64,000 bases of DNA from Amycolatopsis sp. DSM 110486 (GCF_019468465.1 NZ_CP080519.1:7805001-7869000), one strand, 5' to 3'; shown: positions 33,001-42,433, counted from the first letter of the stretch. Notes: generated by a model not told the origin, from the letters alone. Made by a program: numbers and translations.

Positions 33001-34179
33001 TCACTGGTTCTTGGTGAACGTCTCGTCGATCCAGGCGGTGACGGTCGGCCACACGGGGTGGGCCGGCTGCACCACGTCGAAGTGGGTCGCGCCCTCGACC
33101 TCGACGTAGCGGGCGCTGCCGCCTTCCGCGTTGGTCTTCTCCGCGTAGCGGTGGCTCCAGTCCGCGGGCACGGCCTCGTCCGCGGTGCCGTGCACGGCCA
33201 GCACGGGCACGCCGGGGTTGGCCAGCTCGAGCGGGGAGGTCCAGCCGTAGCGCTCGGGGTTCTCGGCGTAGCGCGCGCCGACCAGGAGCGTGACGACGCC
33301 GTCCCCGACCTCCGCGGCGACGATCGGCCACGCCTCGGGGCGGGCGGCCTCGGGCGCGTCCTTCGGCGGCTCGGCGTCGGGGTCGGCGAGCACCGTGCCG
33401 AACCCGGTGGCGTCGCCCTTCTTGAGGTCGAGCGCGCCGGCGAGGGAGACGATGCCCAGCGGCGTGACCTTCGGGTTCGCACCCGGGGCTTCGGCGGGCA
33501 GGGCGCCGCGGTGGGCGGCCCAGGTGGTGAGGTGCCCGCCGGCCGAGTGCCCGACGAAAACGACCCGGCTCGTGTCGAGCGCGGGGTCCATCCCGTCGAC
33601 CGCGTCCACGGCCGCGGCGATGTCGAGGAACGTGCCGGGCCAGCCGCCGCCCGGCTCGCCGATGCGGCGGTACTCGATGTTCCACACCGCGTACCCGCGG
33701 CCGAGGAAGTCGTCGACGACGTCGGTGATCTGGCGGCGGTCCCACATGGCGGTCCAGTACCCGCCGTGGACGACGACCACGACCGGGAACGGTCCCTCGC
33801 CCTCGGGCAGGTAGAGCTCACCGACCTGTGAAGGCTCGGGCCCGTACGCCACGGTGCGCACGCGGCGCTCGACGACCGGGGTCTCCTGGGCGTCGTCGTA
33901 GCGCACGCCGCGTTCGGCGCTCACCAGCGTGTCGATCGTCGCGAAGAACGCGCCGATCGCGGGCAGGTTCGCGCCCTTGGCCTTCGACTCGTCCCACGCG
34001 GCGTCGTCGGACCACTCGACGAAGTCCAGCCACGTGTTCTCGGCCACCCGCACCAGCCGCGCGGAGAGGAACCCGCGCCGGTCGGCCCGGAACGCCTCGA
34101 CCATCGCCGGGCGCGCGGCCAGCATCGCCCGGGTGTTCTCCTCGGCCACCGTGAAGGTGGTCATCTCGACGACGGACAT
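33001..34179 (-). CDS. Antibiotic-monooxygenase-like domain fused to an alpha/beta-hydrolase
   Basis: The 392-residue protein has two parts. Residues 1-95 resemble an ABM/ferredoxin-like dimeric barrel (VVEMTTFTVAEENTRAMLAARPAMVEAFRADRRGFLSARLVRVAENTWLDFVEWSD). Residues 105-392 form an alpha/beta-hydrolase of the BD-FAE/kynurenine-formamidase-like group: VVVVVHGGYWTAMWDR (oxyanion HGGYW), nucleophile elbow FVGHSAGGHL, acid in AVHGTADEAVP and His in GATHFDVV. Fusion in one chain suggests channelled oxidation and hydrolysis. It is convergent with the ABC-monooxygenase operon and 147 nt downstream of the AraC gene's stop on the same strand. Confidence 0.85.
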   Translation of the reverse strand: MSVVEMTTFTVAEENTRAMLAARPAMVEAFRADRRGFLSARLVRVAENTWLDFVEWSDDAAWDESKAKGANLPAIGAFFATIDTLVSAERGVRYDDAQETPVVERRVRTVAYGPEPSQVGELYLPEGEGPFPVVVVVHGGYWTAMWDRRQITDVVDDFLGRGYAVWNIEYRRIGEPGGGWPGTFLDIAAAVDAVDGMDPALDTSRVVFVGHSAGGHLTTWAAHRGALPAEAPGANPKVTPLGIVSLAGALDLKKGDATGFGTVLADPDAEPPKDAPEAARPEAWPIVAAEVGDGVVTLLVGARYAENPERYGWTSPLELANPGVPVLAVHGTADEAVPADWSHRYAEKTNAEGGSARYVEVEGATHFDVVQPAHPVWPTVTAWIDETFTKNQ

Positions 34180-34326
34180 CGTCTGCTCCTGGTTCTGGTT
34201 CTTCTCCGGTGGGCCGGCTCCGCGATCCCGGGACGCGCACCGTTGCGGCGCCAGGGCGGTGCGTCCGCACCGGGATGATTTTCCGACTGGTCATTAATCT
34301 TTACCGTCAATAGATGCGACGACAGG

Positions 34327-35238
34327 CTACAGCCGCGTGCACTGGCTCGTCACCGCGTGCTTGCGGAAACGGGCAGGCGGAGTGCCCACAGTGGCACGGA
34401 AGGCCTGTGCGAACGCCGATTCCGAGCGGTACCCGACCTCGCTCGCCACCCGCGCCACCGAGAGATCCGAGCGCGTCAGCAGGTCGGCGGCCACCATCAT
34501 CCGGATCGAGGTCAGCAGCGTCGCGACCGTGATGCCGGTGCGGGCGGTGAAGCGGCGCAGGAACGTGGCGCGCGACATCCGCGCCTCCGTCGCCATGCGG
34601 TCGATGGTCCACGACTCGCCCGGGCGTTCCACGACCAGAGCGATCACCCGGCCCAGCACGTCGTCGCCCATGGCGGTCCACAGTGCGGGCGTGTCGAGCC
34701 GCTGGTCGGGGCGGCTGCGCAGCGACATGGCGAGCAGCGCGTCGCACAGCGAGCACACGATGGCGCCCGTGCCGGGCCCGTCGGAGTCCGCTTCCCCGCG
34801 CAGGACGTCGGCCAGCGCGAGCGCCGGGCGGTCCATCGTGACGTGTACCAGGGACGGCAGCAGGCGGAACAGCAGCGCGCCCGCGGCCGAGTCGAAGCGG
34901 TAGTGGCCGCAGAACAGGTCGAGCTCGTGCTCGGCGCCGAGGGACTTGCGTGTGGTGAACGTCGCTCCCGGCTCCTCCTCGAACCGGCGCCGGCGGCCCG
35001 AGGCCGCGGTCACCGTGTGGGCGTCCCCGTGGGGGAGCAGGAGGTAGTCACCCGGACCCAGGTCGACTGTGGACGTGCCGGTGGTGACCGTGCAGCGTCC
35101 TTGCAGGACAAGGTGGAACTGCACCTCGCCCGGCGGGGCGGCCTCGTGGTCCAAAGTGAACTGTCCGGCCATCAGGCACCGCACGTCGAGGCGGCCCTCG
35201 AGGTGTGCCAGCCGGATGAGTCTGCTCACCCCGTCCAT
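34327..35238 (-). CDS. AraC-family transcriptional regulator with cupin sensor
   Basis: The 303-residue protein has an N-terminal cupin_6-type sensor (about 1-165; DLGPGDYLLLPHGDAHTV) and two C-terminal AraC helix-turn-helix motifs (ATEARMSRATFLRRFTARTGITVATLLTSIRM and VASEVGYRSESAFAQAFRATVGTPPARFRKH). It is the only regulator on the downstream side of the 26.4-34.2 kb cluster, upstream and co-directional with the hydrolase fusion, and is a likely controller of it. The AT-rich stretch 34275-34320 before the hydrolase start probably holds the target promoter. Confidence 0.9.
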   Translation of the reverse strand: MDGVSRLIRLAHLEGRLDVRCLMAGQFTLDHEAAPPGEVQFHLVLQGRCTVTTGTSTVDLGPGDYLLLPHGDAHTVTAASGRRRRFEEEPGATFTTRKSLGAEHELDLFCGHYRFDSAAGALLFRLLPSLVHVTMDRPALALADVLRGEADSDGPGTGAIVCSLCDALLAMSLRSRPDQRLDTPALWTAMGDDVLGRVIALVVERPGESWTIDRMATEARMSRATFLRRFTARTGITVATLLTSIRMMVAADLLTRSDLSVARVASEVGYRSESAFAQAFRATVGTPPARFRKHAVTSQCTRL

Positions 35239-35908
35239 GAACCGATCCCGACAGAAAATGAGCCGATCATCCGTAGTCCCCTCTCGCGATCCAGTCCATC
35301 ATGTGTCAGCGGAGAATGAGTATCAACCGAAAGGCGTTCATGTCGAACACGTCTTCCGCCGAGGGTGTCGCGGCGGGCCTCTCCGTAACCGTCGTTACCC
35401 GCAGCTTATTCCTCGGTGAATCGCTGCCGACGATCGGCTGCCTTCGGAGTGGGATGGATTGGTAGCCGAGCATGCCGGGAGGCGACTGCGCGCGTGGTTT
35501 GACCGAGGTCGAATTTTCTTGGTATCACTGGATCTTCGGCGAACCTGGTCTCACCGGGGATCGGGTAGTTCATTAAGATGACTTTTGTCGAATCGCGGTT
35601 CCGGACGCCGATCGCGAAGACGGGTACGAACTGTCCGGATCAACCGTTGTCCCTGCCGCTTCACCGCCGATCCGGATTGTCGTGAATATTTCATCGGCCC
35701 GGGTGGCCATTACGGCGGCCCTGAAGAAGGAACGAGTGCGGACCCACGGCATCGGACACGCGCACGGCGGCTCGGGCGGCCGAGCGGCCCGCGGGCTCGT
35801 CCGCTTCGGCAGGCGAGGCGCGGCTCGCGGCGGCGCAGGCAGCTCCGAGAGCGCCGACAGCACCGGTGGCTTCGGCACCCGGCGACTCCGGGAGTGGAGG
35901 GCCGACCC
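35239..35908. other. 670-nt spacer of lower GC content without a convincing gene
   Basis: Between the divergent AraC and LuxR starts. The first 450 nt are clearly less GC-rich than the surroundings and carry scattered stops in most frames; frames stay open in part of 35585-35908 but give low-complexity Arg-rich text. A GTAAC-N4-GTTAC inverted repeat lies at 35385-35398. I see no RNA gene. It should hold the promoters of both regulators; it may also be a decayed gene. Confidence 0.5.
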
Positions 35909-38671
35909 GTGCCGCTGATCGGCCGTGACGACGAGATCGCCTCGATCCGCTCCTTCTTCGAAGGCGCCGGTGTGCGCGGTGGCGCCCTGCTCGTGGTGGG
36001 GGAGGCCGGGGTCGGCAAGAGCGCCGTGCTCGACGAATTCGCCGCCGGCGAGGCCGGGCGCGGCACGCGGGTGCTGCGGGCGGCGGGCGTGCAGTTCGAG
36101 GCGGAGGTCGGCTACTCCGCGCTCAACCAGCTGCTCTTCCCGCTCGGCGAGGAGATGGCCGCCCTCACCGACACCCACCGCACGGCGCTGCGGTGCGCGC
36201 TCGGCTTCGAGGTCGGGCCGGCGCCCGACCGGCTCGTGGTGTCGAACGCGGCGCTGCTGTGGCTGCGGGCCGTCGCGGCCGAGACCCCGCTGCTGATCGT
36301 GATCGACGACCTCCACTGGGTGGACCGGGCCAGCGCCGAGGTGCTCGGTTTCGTCGCCCGCCGCCTGGTCGGCAGCCCGATCGTCTTCCTCGCCGCGTGC
36401 CGCTCGGCCGACCGCGGGTTCTTCCAGGACAGCGGGCTGGCCGAGGCCGTGCTGCCGCCGCTGCCCGCGCAGGCGGCCCGCACGCTCGTGGACCGGCACT
36501 TCCCGGAGCTGTCGCCGGCCGTGCGGCACCGGCTGCTCGCCGAAGCCACGGGCAACCCGCTCGCGCTGCTGGAGCTGCCGTCCGCGCTCGACGGCGACCA
36601 GCGGACGGACTTCACGACGTTGCCCGAGGTCCTGCCGCTGTCGGACCGGCTGCAGGTGCTGTTCACTTCGCGGGTGCGCGGCCTGCCCGAGCGCTGCCGG
36701 CTGATGATGCTGCTCGGGGCGCTCGGCGGCAGCGTCGAGGTCGCCCGGCTGCGCACGGCGGGCGGCGAGACGTGCGACCTCGACGACCTGGCCCCGGCCG
36801 AAGACGCCCGGCTCGTGCAGGTGAGCGACACCCGGCTGGGCTTCCGGCACCCGCTGATCGGCGCCGCGGTGGTCGAGGCGTCGGCGGAACGCGAACGGCG
36901 CTGGGCCCACCGCGCGCTGGCCGGGGTCGTCGCGACGCCCGAACGCCGCGTGTGGCACCTGGCCGAGTCGTCCGTCGGCGTCGACGCCGACATCGCCGCG
37001 CAGCTGGACGAAACCGCTCAGGCCCTGCTGCGGCAAGGCGACGCACTGGGCGCGGTCGCGGCGCTGACCCGCGCCGCGGAGCTCAGTCCCGACCCGGCCG
37101 ACCGCGGCCGCCGGCTCGCCGAGGCCGCGTACGTCGGAGCCGACGCCGGCGGCGAGCTGGCCACGGCCAGCCGGCTGCTGGGCGACGCCCGCCGGTCCGG
37201 TTCCCTTCCGACGCATTCGCTGCCCGGCGCGGCCGCGGCGGCGCACCTGCTGATCAACTCCGACGGCGACGTCACCACCGCCCACCGGCTGCTCGCCGGC
37301 GCCGTCGAGGCCGGTGATCACGGGTTCGACGCCGACGACGCCGTGCTGGTCGAGGCGTTGCTCAACCTGCTCCTGATCAGCTGGTACGTCGGCACGCAGC
37401 AGGCGTGGGAGATCTTCCACCGCCTGGTCGGGCGGCTGAAGCCGGAGCCACCGCCGCTGTTGCGCGTGAACGCGACCGTGTTCTCCGACCCGGCCCGCGC
37501 GACCGACGAGGACGTCGCCGAGCTCGACGCCGTGATCGACACCGTGGGCGGTGACGAGGACCCGACCCGGCTCATCCGGATCGGCACCGCCGCCGTCTTC
37601 GCCGACCGGCTGCCCCGGCTGCGGGAGGCGGAACGGCACCTCGCGCAGTCGCGCCACGCGGGCAAGGGGCCGGCCCGCCGCCACCTGGGCGCGCTCATGC
37701 ACCTGGGGATCGACGGCTTCCAGTCGGGCCGCTGGGACGAGGCGTGGCAGTTCGCCGACGAGGGCCTCGCGGTCTGCACCGAGCACGGCTTGCGCTTTTT
37801 CCATTGGTACTTCCACTGGGTACAGGCCCTCGTCGCCGCCGGCCGCGGCGAGGTCGAGGCCGCGCGGCAGCTGACCGGCGAAATGACACGATGGGCCATC
37901 GCGCACCAGGCCGCCGGCATCACGTACTTCGCGTGGCAGGCCCGCGCGCTGTCCGACATCGGCGCCGGCGAGTACGACGACGCCTACCACCACGCGACGC
38001 AGGTCAGCCCGCCGGGAGAGCTCGCGCGGTACCGGCCGACCGCGCTCTGGGCGGCACCGGACCTCGTCGAGGCAGCGCTGTTCACCGGGCGCCGCGCCGA
38101 GGCGAGCGCGCACGCGGCCGCACTGCGCGAGGCCCGACTGGGCAAGCTGTCGCCCCGCCTGCGTCTGGTCACAGCGGCGGCGACCGCGCTGACGGCGGAC
38201 GACGACACCGCCCGGGAACGGTTCGAGGCGGCGTTGTCCGGTCCCGCGCTGGACCGCTGGCCGTTCGACCTGGCCCGCGTGCGCCTCGCGTACGGGGAAC
38301 GGCTGCGCCGCCTGCGGAGCACGAGCGCGGCGCGGGAACAGCTGACCATCGCGCACGACACGCTGGCCGCGCTCGGCGCCGTCCCGTGGCGGGACCGCGC
38401 CGCCAACGAACTGCGCGCGACCGGGCTCACGCGGCAGTCGGCGCCGGACGCCAAGTCGCCGCTGACGCCGCAGGAGCGCGAGATCGCGGAGCTGGCCGGC
38501 GCCGGCCTGACCAACAAGCAGATCGGGCAGAAGCTGTTCATCTCCCACCGGACCGTGGGCGACCACCTGTACAAGATCTTCCCCAAGCTGGGCATCACGT
38601 CCCGCGCCGCGCTGCGCGACGCCCTCACCGCGTACGACGACCGGGACCGGTCGGACAAGCCAGTCATGTGA
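35909..38671 (+). CDS. LuxR-family ATPase regulator (LAL type)
   Basis: The 920-residue regulator starts at the GTG at 35909 (VPLIGRDDEIASIRSF), chosen because GGAGG ends 8 nt upstream and because LAL proteins begin with xLxGRxxE. It has Walker A VGEAGVGKSAV (30-40), Walker B LLIVIDDLHWVD (about 125-138), an AAA-like STAND module, a long helical TPR-like region (about 400-840) and a C-terminal LuxR HTH (LTPQEREIAELAGAGLTNKQIGQKLFISHRTVGDHLYKIF). Such proteins activate catabolic or secondary metabolic genes after ligand sensing. The small genes that follow are candidate targets. Confidence 0.9.
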   Translation: MPLIGRDDEIASIRSFFEGAGVRGGALLVVGEAGVGKSAVLDEFAAGEAGRGTRVLRAAGVQFEAEVGYSALNQLLFPLGEEMAALTDTHRTALRCALGFEVGPAPDRLVVSNAALLWLRAVAAETPLLIVIDDLHWVDRASAEVLGFVARRLVGSPIVFLAACRSADRGFFQDSGLAEAVLPPLPAQAARTLVDRHFPELSPAVRHRLLAEATGNPLALLELPSALDGDQRTDFTTLPEVLPLSDRLQVLFTSRVRGLPERCRLMMLLGALGGSVEVARLRTAGGETCDLDDLAPAEDARLVQVSDTRLGFRHPLIGAAVVEASAERERRWAHRALAGVVATPERRVWHLAESSVGVDADIAAQLDETAQALLRQGDALGAVAALTRAAELSPDPADRGRRLAEAAYVGADAGGELATASRLLGDARRSGSLPTHSLPGAAAAAHLLINSDGDVTTAHRLLAGAVEAGDHGFDADDAVLVEALLNLLLISWYVGTQQAWEIFHRLVGRLKPEPPPLLRVNATVFSDPARATDEDVAELDAVIDTVGGDEDPTRLIRIGTAAVFADRLPRLREAERHLAQSRHAGKGPARRHLGALMHLGIDGFQSGRWDEAWQFADEGLAVCTEHGLRFFHWYFHWVQALVAAGRGEVEAARQLTGEMTRWAIAHQAAGITYFAWQARALSDIGAGEYDDAYHHATQVSPPGELARYRPTALWAAPDLVEAALFTGRRAEASAHAAALREARLGKLSPRLRLVTAAATALTADDDTARERFEAALSGPALDRWPFDLARVRLAYGERLRRLRSTSAAREQLTIAHDTLAALGAVPWRDRAANELRATGLTRQSAPDAKSPLTPQEREIAELAGAGLTNKQIGQKLFISHRTVGDHLYKIFPKLGITSRAALRDALTAYDDRDRSDKPVM

Positions 38672-38710
38672 CGGGTGCTGTGTCCACCCGCGAAGTCCAC
38701 TCTCGGGGGT

Positions 38711-39166
38711 ATGAGCGCAGGAGTGCACCCGGACGTCCACTGGCCGCCCGGCTGGGGGCCGGACCGTTGCGACAGCTTCGTCAGCCACGAACGTCACGTG
38801 GCGGCACCGGCCGACGCGGTGTTCACCCGGCTCGTCGCGGTGGCAGAGTGGCCGGCGTGGCAACGTGGGGTGGACCGGGTCGAGGTGTCCGAGGAGCTGA
38901 TCGTCGGCGGCCGGTTCGTCGTCGTGGCGGCGCCGCACACCCTCGACGGGATCGTGGGCGAGCTGGTCGTGCCGAGCCGGTTCGGCTGGGCCGCGGTGAG
39001 CGACGGACTGAGCTTCTACCAATCGTGGCTCCTGCTCGACGCCCCGAACGGCGGGACCCGCACGATCTTCCACGAGGCCGCGCGCGGTCCGTCGGCGTTG
39101 CTGCGTACGTCCGACCGGGCCGAGCTCACGCGCTCGTGGCTCGACGCCCTTCCGCCGTCCGTTTGA
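38711..39166 (+). CDS. SRPBCC-family (polyketide cyclase-like) protein
   Basis: The 151-residue protein starts MSAGVHPDVHWPPGWG. SRPBCC features are SHERHVAAPADAVFTRLVAVAEWPAWQRGVDRV and VGGRFVVVAAPHTLDGIVGEL. The C-terminal helix ends ELTRSWLDALP. It follows the LuxR gene by 39 nt in the same direction; a ligand or reaction cannot be predicted. The GGGGG stretch upstream is a weak ribosome site. Confidence 0.78.
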   Translation: MSAGVHPDVHWPPGWGPDRCDSFVSHERHVAAPADAVFTRLVAVAEWPAWQRGVDRVEVSEELIVGGRFVVVAAPHTLDGIVGELVVPSRFGWAAVSDGLSFYQSWLLLDAPNGGTRTIFHEAARGPSALLRTSDRAELTRSWLDALPPSV

Positions 39167-39185
39167 TCCTTCGCGGGACCGCGCG

Positions 39186-40712
39186 GTGGTGACCGTCCGG
39201 CGGGTGTTCGGCGCCGGCCCGTTCCCCGAGATCGGCCGCCCGGTCACGGTCGCGGACAGCGAGCAGCACGGTCTCGTCGCCGTGGCCGGCCGGCAGGGGT
39301 GGCGGGACTGGGAGCGGCGCACCCGGCTGTCCCCGCACGTGGTCGGCCTCTACGACCCTCGGGATCTGACCTGCCGCCTGCTCTTGCGCAGCCGTTTTCC
39401 GGTGCACGCCGTGGACTTCCACCCGCGGCTGCCGGTGCTGGCCATCGGGACCGGGCGGTACGACGGTGGCTTCTTCTACAAGGGACAGCTGCTGCTGTGG
39501 CACTTCGGCTCCGGCCGCGTGGTGTCCGCACTCGCCGACACCCGGGAGATCCGTTCCGTACGCTGGCGCCGGTGGCGCGAAGGCCGGGTGCTGGATCTCG
39601 CCGTCGCTCCCGCCGACGAGGAGGAGCTCGGCCGCGAGTCCCACACCGTCGGCTACGACGCGATGCTCGAACGCGACGACTGGCTCGCGGTGCGCGACGG
39701 CGAGATCTCGTGGCGGGAGCTCGACGGGCCTTGCCGCGAAAGCGACGATCCGCGCGACGAAACCCGTGCGCGAGAGCACCTCGAGGCCCTGAGCGCCGGG
39801 TGGCGTGAACACGGTGCGGTGTGGAGTGTCGAGGCCCTTGCCGACGGCGCGGTCATGGCCTCGTCGGAAGGCGGGGCGGTGGCGGTGTGGTCCTCTGTGG
39901 ACGGTTCGCGGCTGCCCGATCGCCCGGAGTCCCGTTCTCTGCTTGGTTCCTTCACCCCGGACGGACGAGAGCGGCCGGAAGGCTGGGCCGTGTTGCCGGT
40001 CCGGCGCGCCTTGTCGTCGTACGTCACCGGAGTGCCCGGCGACGACAAGGTGCGCTGGGTCGCGGTCGCGGACCCGGACCGTGACGAGCCGACCGTGCGG
40101 CCGCTGTTTCCCGTGGCTCCGTCGGAAGAAGCCGCGGACTTGACGGAAATCGGGGCCGCGGTCGAGCTCGACGGTCGTGCGTTGATCTACGCGACCGCGT
40201 GGTCGCGCACCGGGCCGGAGCTCGACGTCGAGGGTCCCGTGGCCGACGCGCGGCACAGCGCCACCCTCGTGACGCGGCGCCGGCTGCCGGATGGCGAGGT
40301 CGGGTGGCAGTTCGTGGTCGGGGGCCAGGTCCTGGCGCTCGAAGCCGCTGCCGCGATCGTCTACCTGAGCCTGAGCTCCGGCCTGCTCGTGGCGCTCGAC
40401 GTCACGACCGGCGATGTCCTCTGGACACATCCCCTGGTCGTGGCCGGGCTCCCGTCGACGGGCTTGGCGCTGGCGCTCGCCGGCACCGGACGGCTGCTGG
40501 TCGGGACCGCCGAGGGGCGGGTCGCCGACTGCGCGGTGCCGGCTCGCGGGGACCTCACGGCCTATCCCGGCGCACCGGCCGAAGGGCCCGTTTTCCGCTT
40601 GGTGCCACCGAAGCCGGCGCCACAGCACCGGCTGGGGCTCCGGGCCGGCTCGATGCTCGGCGGGGCGACCGGATTCCTCGGCGGAGGCACCGGCCGGCTC
40701 GGTCACCGGTAG
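39186..40712 (+). CDS. WD40/PQQ-like beta-propeller protein of unknown function
   Basis: The 508-residue product begins at tandem GTG codons (39186 and 39189). It contains repeated beta-rich segments typical of propeller blades: HAVDFHPRLPVLAIGTG, REIRSVRWRRWREGRVLDLAVAP, GAVWSVEALADGAVMASSEGGAVAVWSS, VVGGQVLALEAAAAIVYLSLSSGLLVALDVTTGDVLWTHPL and LLVGTAEGRVADCAV. The DVTTGDVLWTH stretch is PQQ-blade-like. No signal peptide is seen. Role is unknown; it may act as an intracellular scaffold. The C-terminus ends Gly-rich. It overlaps the pseudogene on the other strand by 10 nt. Confidence 0.75.
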   Translation: MVTVRRVFGAGPFPEIGRPVTVADSEQHGLVAVAGRQGWRDWERRTRLSPHVVGLYDPRDLTCRLLLRSRFPVHAVDFHPRLPVLAIGTGRYDGGFFYKGQLLLWHFGSGRVVSALADTREIRSVRWRRWREGRVLDLAVAPADEEELGRESHTVGYDAMLERDDWLAVRDGEISWRELDGPCRESDDPRDETRAREHLEALSAGWREHGAVWSVEALADGAVMASSEGGAVAVWSSVDGSRLPDRPESRSLLGSFTPDGRERPEGWAVLPVRRALSSYVTGVPGDDKVRWVAVADPDRDEPTVRPLFPVAPSEEAADLTEIGAAVELDGRALIYATAWSRTGPELDVEGPVADARHSATLVTRRRLPDGEVGWQFVVGGQVLALEAAAAIVYLSLSSGLLVALDVTTGDVLWTHPLVVAGLPSTGLALALAGTGRLLVGTAEGRVADCAVPARGDLTAYPGAPAEGPVFRLVPPKPAPQHRLGLRAGSMLGGATGFLGGGTGRLGHR

Positions 40713-41150
40713 GTGGTCAGCCGGAACGCCGCGCCGCGCCCTGGGACGGCGTCCGGCACGCGCGGCACACGGTCGTAGGCGCCGCCGAGCGCGTGCAGTT
40801 CGAGGCCGGCCGGGGAACCGTGCGCGACCACCATCGCCGTGACGACGGCGCTCGCCTCGCTGCGGCACAGGGCCCGGAACAGCTCCGGCTCGCGCTCGAC
40901 GTTCACCGTCCGCCGTACCCCCGTCGAGGCGCACGACCTCGACCAGGCGCGCCCGGTCCGCCGCGTACCCCGTGGCGCCGGCCGAGCACTGGGCCCGGCC
41001 TCGCGCCGGCCACCGGGGTGCGGCCGTACTCCGCAGCGGTGCGAGCACGTCGCGCTGGCGCACGCCTGCGCCGACCCGCGCGACGAGGCGGATCGGGCCG
41101 ATCGTCACCTCGGTCAGCCGGTGGAGGCGCTCCGTCGGCGCAGCGGTCAT
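40703..41150 (-). pseudogene. Frameshifted unknown gene
   Basis: Starting from an ATG at 41150 the reverse strand reads MTAAPTERLHRLTEVTIGPI and remains plausible through YAADRARLVEVVRLDGG (about 40925). From there protein-like sequence moves to another frame: VNVEREPELFRALCRSEASAV, ending GRGAAFRLTTYR at the stop 40703. One frameshift at about 40910-40930 explains this. The product family is not recognised. An alternative is a sequencing error in a run such as CCCCC at 40917-40922. Confidence 0.5.
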
Positions 41151-41390
41151 GGCAGCGGCGCGCCGGACGCGTCTGTCGCCCGACCGGGGGTCATCACATC
41201 GGGCCCAGTCGATCAACGGCGACGGGTGACCGTCTCCGGACCCGTCATCTGACGGGCACTGAGTGAAGCCGATCCGAGCACGATGACTCTCAGCACGAAC
41301 GCCGGATCCGCCGGGCGACGACACCGGCTCCGGCACATTGCGGGCCGTCGAGGGGGCGGCCCGGAATCCCATCCTTCCCTGGAGCACCCG

Positions 41391-42419
41391 TTGACGAGCA
41401 CCGTCCCCGCCACGCCGTCGGCCGACCCCGCCGGCAGCCAGCCGGTCAGAACCGCGCCGGCCCGCTACCCGTTCACGACGTTCGCGATCAGCTTCGGTCT
41501 GGTCGGGCTAGCCGGGGTGTGGACGAGGGCGGCGCCGGCACTCGGGTTGCCCCGCGCGGTACCGCAGGCGTTCTGGGCCGTCGCGGCGATCTCGTGGGTC
41601 TGGCTGATGATCGCCCACGTCGTGCGCGGTGCGAAGAGCGAGCAGCAGCTGATCGACCACCTGCGCCACCCCGCGCAGGGGCCGATCGCCTCGCTGGCCC
41701 CGGTCGTCGAGATGCTGCTGGCCTCCGATCTGTTCACGTGGTCTCCCGTGGCCGGGCGGGTCCTGTACCTCTTCGCGCTGGTCACGTCGGCGGTCTTCGC
41801 CGCCTGGATCCTCGCGTCGTGGTTCGAAGGACGCCTCGGCCTGGAAGCCGTCCACGCCGGTTACCTGCTACCGACGGTCGCGCCGGGCCTGATCGGCGCC
41901 GACGTCGCCCACGTGCTGGGCTACCACGGGCTGGCGTGGGGCCTGTTCGCCGTCGGCGTGTTCTTCTCGGTGGTGATGACGCCGATCATCGTGCAGCGCC
42001 TGAGCTTCCACAGCCCGCTTCCCGAGGCGCTGCGGCCGACCACCGCGATCCTGCTCGCACCACCGCCCGTCGCGGGGCTCGCGTGGTTCACGATGCACGG
42101 GTTCGAGGTGGACCCGATCGGCCAGGCGATCGCCGGCGTCGGCGTGCTCGTGCTGCTGGTGCAGGTGATGTTGCTGCCGCGCTACCGGAAGCTGCCCTTC
42201 TCGCTGGGCTTCTGGTCGTTCACGTTCCCCCTGGCCGCGAGCGTGTCGCTGACCGAGAAGTGGCTTCTGCTCCTGGCACCGGTGGGCTGGCGGAGCTACA
42301 CCGGCGTCCTCGCCGGCGCGTTCACCGTCTTCATCGCCGTGATCGCCGGTTTCTCGCTGAGGCCCGTCGCCCGGAAGCTCGGCATCCCGGGCCGCCGAAA
42401 GGTGATCGCGGTCAACTAG
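41391..42419 (+). CDS. TDT/SLAC1-family transporter
   Basis: The product (342 residues from a TTG at 41391, or 378 from an ATG at 41283) has ten hydrophobic segments and TDT-family wording: FAISFGLVGLAGVWTRAAPALGLP, MTPIIVQRLSFHSPLPEALRPTTAILLAPPPVAGLAW, KLPFSLGFWSFTFPLAASVS. This family contains TehA (tellurite resistance), SLAC1 anion channels and sulfite or C4-dicarboxylate exporters. The TTG is favoured because GGAG lies 6 nt upstream, while the ATG has no clear site and adds an Arg-rich head. It is possibly an anion or sulfite exporter, which would suit nearby sulfur-type or acid metabolism, but this is inference. Confidence 0.82.
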   Translation: MTSTVPATPSADPAGSQPVRTAPARYPFTTFAISFGLVGLAGVWTRAAPALGLPRAVPQAFWAVAAISWVWLMIAHVVRGAKSEQQLIDHLRHPAQGPIASLAPVVEMLLASDLFTWSPVAGRVLYLFALVTSAVFAAWILASWFEGRLGLEAVHAGYLLPTVAPGLIGADVAHVLGYHGLAWGLFAVGVFFSVVMTPIIVQRLSFHSPLPEALRPTTAILLAPPPVAGLAWFTMHGFEVDPIGQAIAGVGVLVLLVQVMLLPRYRKLPFSLGFWSFTFPLAASVSLTEKWLLLLAPVGWRSYTGVLAGAFTVFIAVIAGFSLRPVARKLGIPGRRKVIAVN

Positions 42420-42433
42420 TCAAAAAAATTGAC
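42419..42433. promoter_or_regulatory. Palindrome GTCAA-N5-TTGAC before the 42.5-kb operon
   Basis: GTCAAAAAAATTGAC, with 5-bp arms around an A-run, overlaps the end of the transporter gene and is followed by an AT-rich stretch to 42450; the operon start is 42475. The TTGACC could also be a -35 box. It is a candidate operator/promoter for the seven-gene operon. Confidence 0.4.

Noticed and set aside
35573..39322. 1249-residue reverse-strand frame opposite the LuxR regulator
   Set aside because: Its text is low-complexity Arg/Gly/His-rich and the LuxR frame has clear Walker and HTH motifs; the long frame is a shadow of high GC at third positions.
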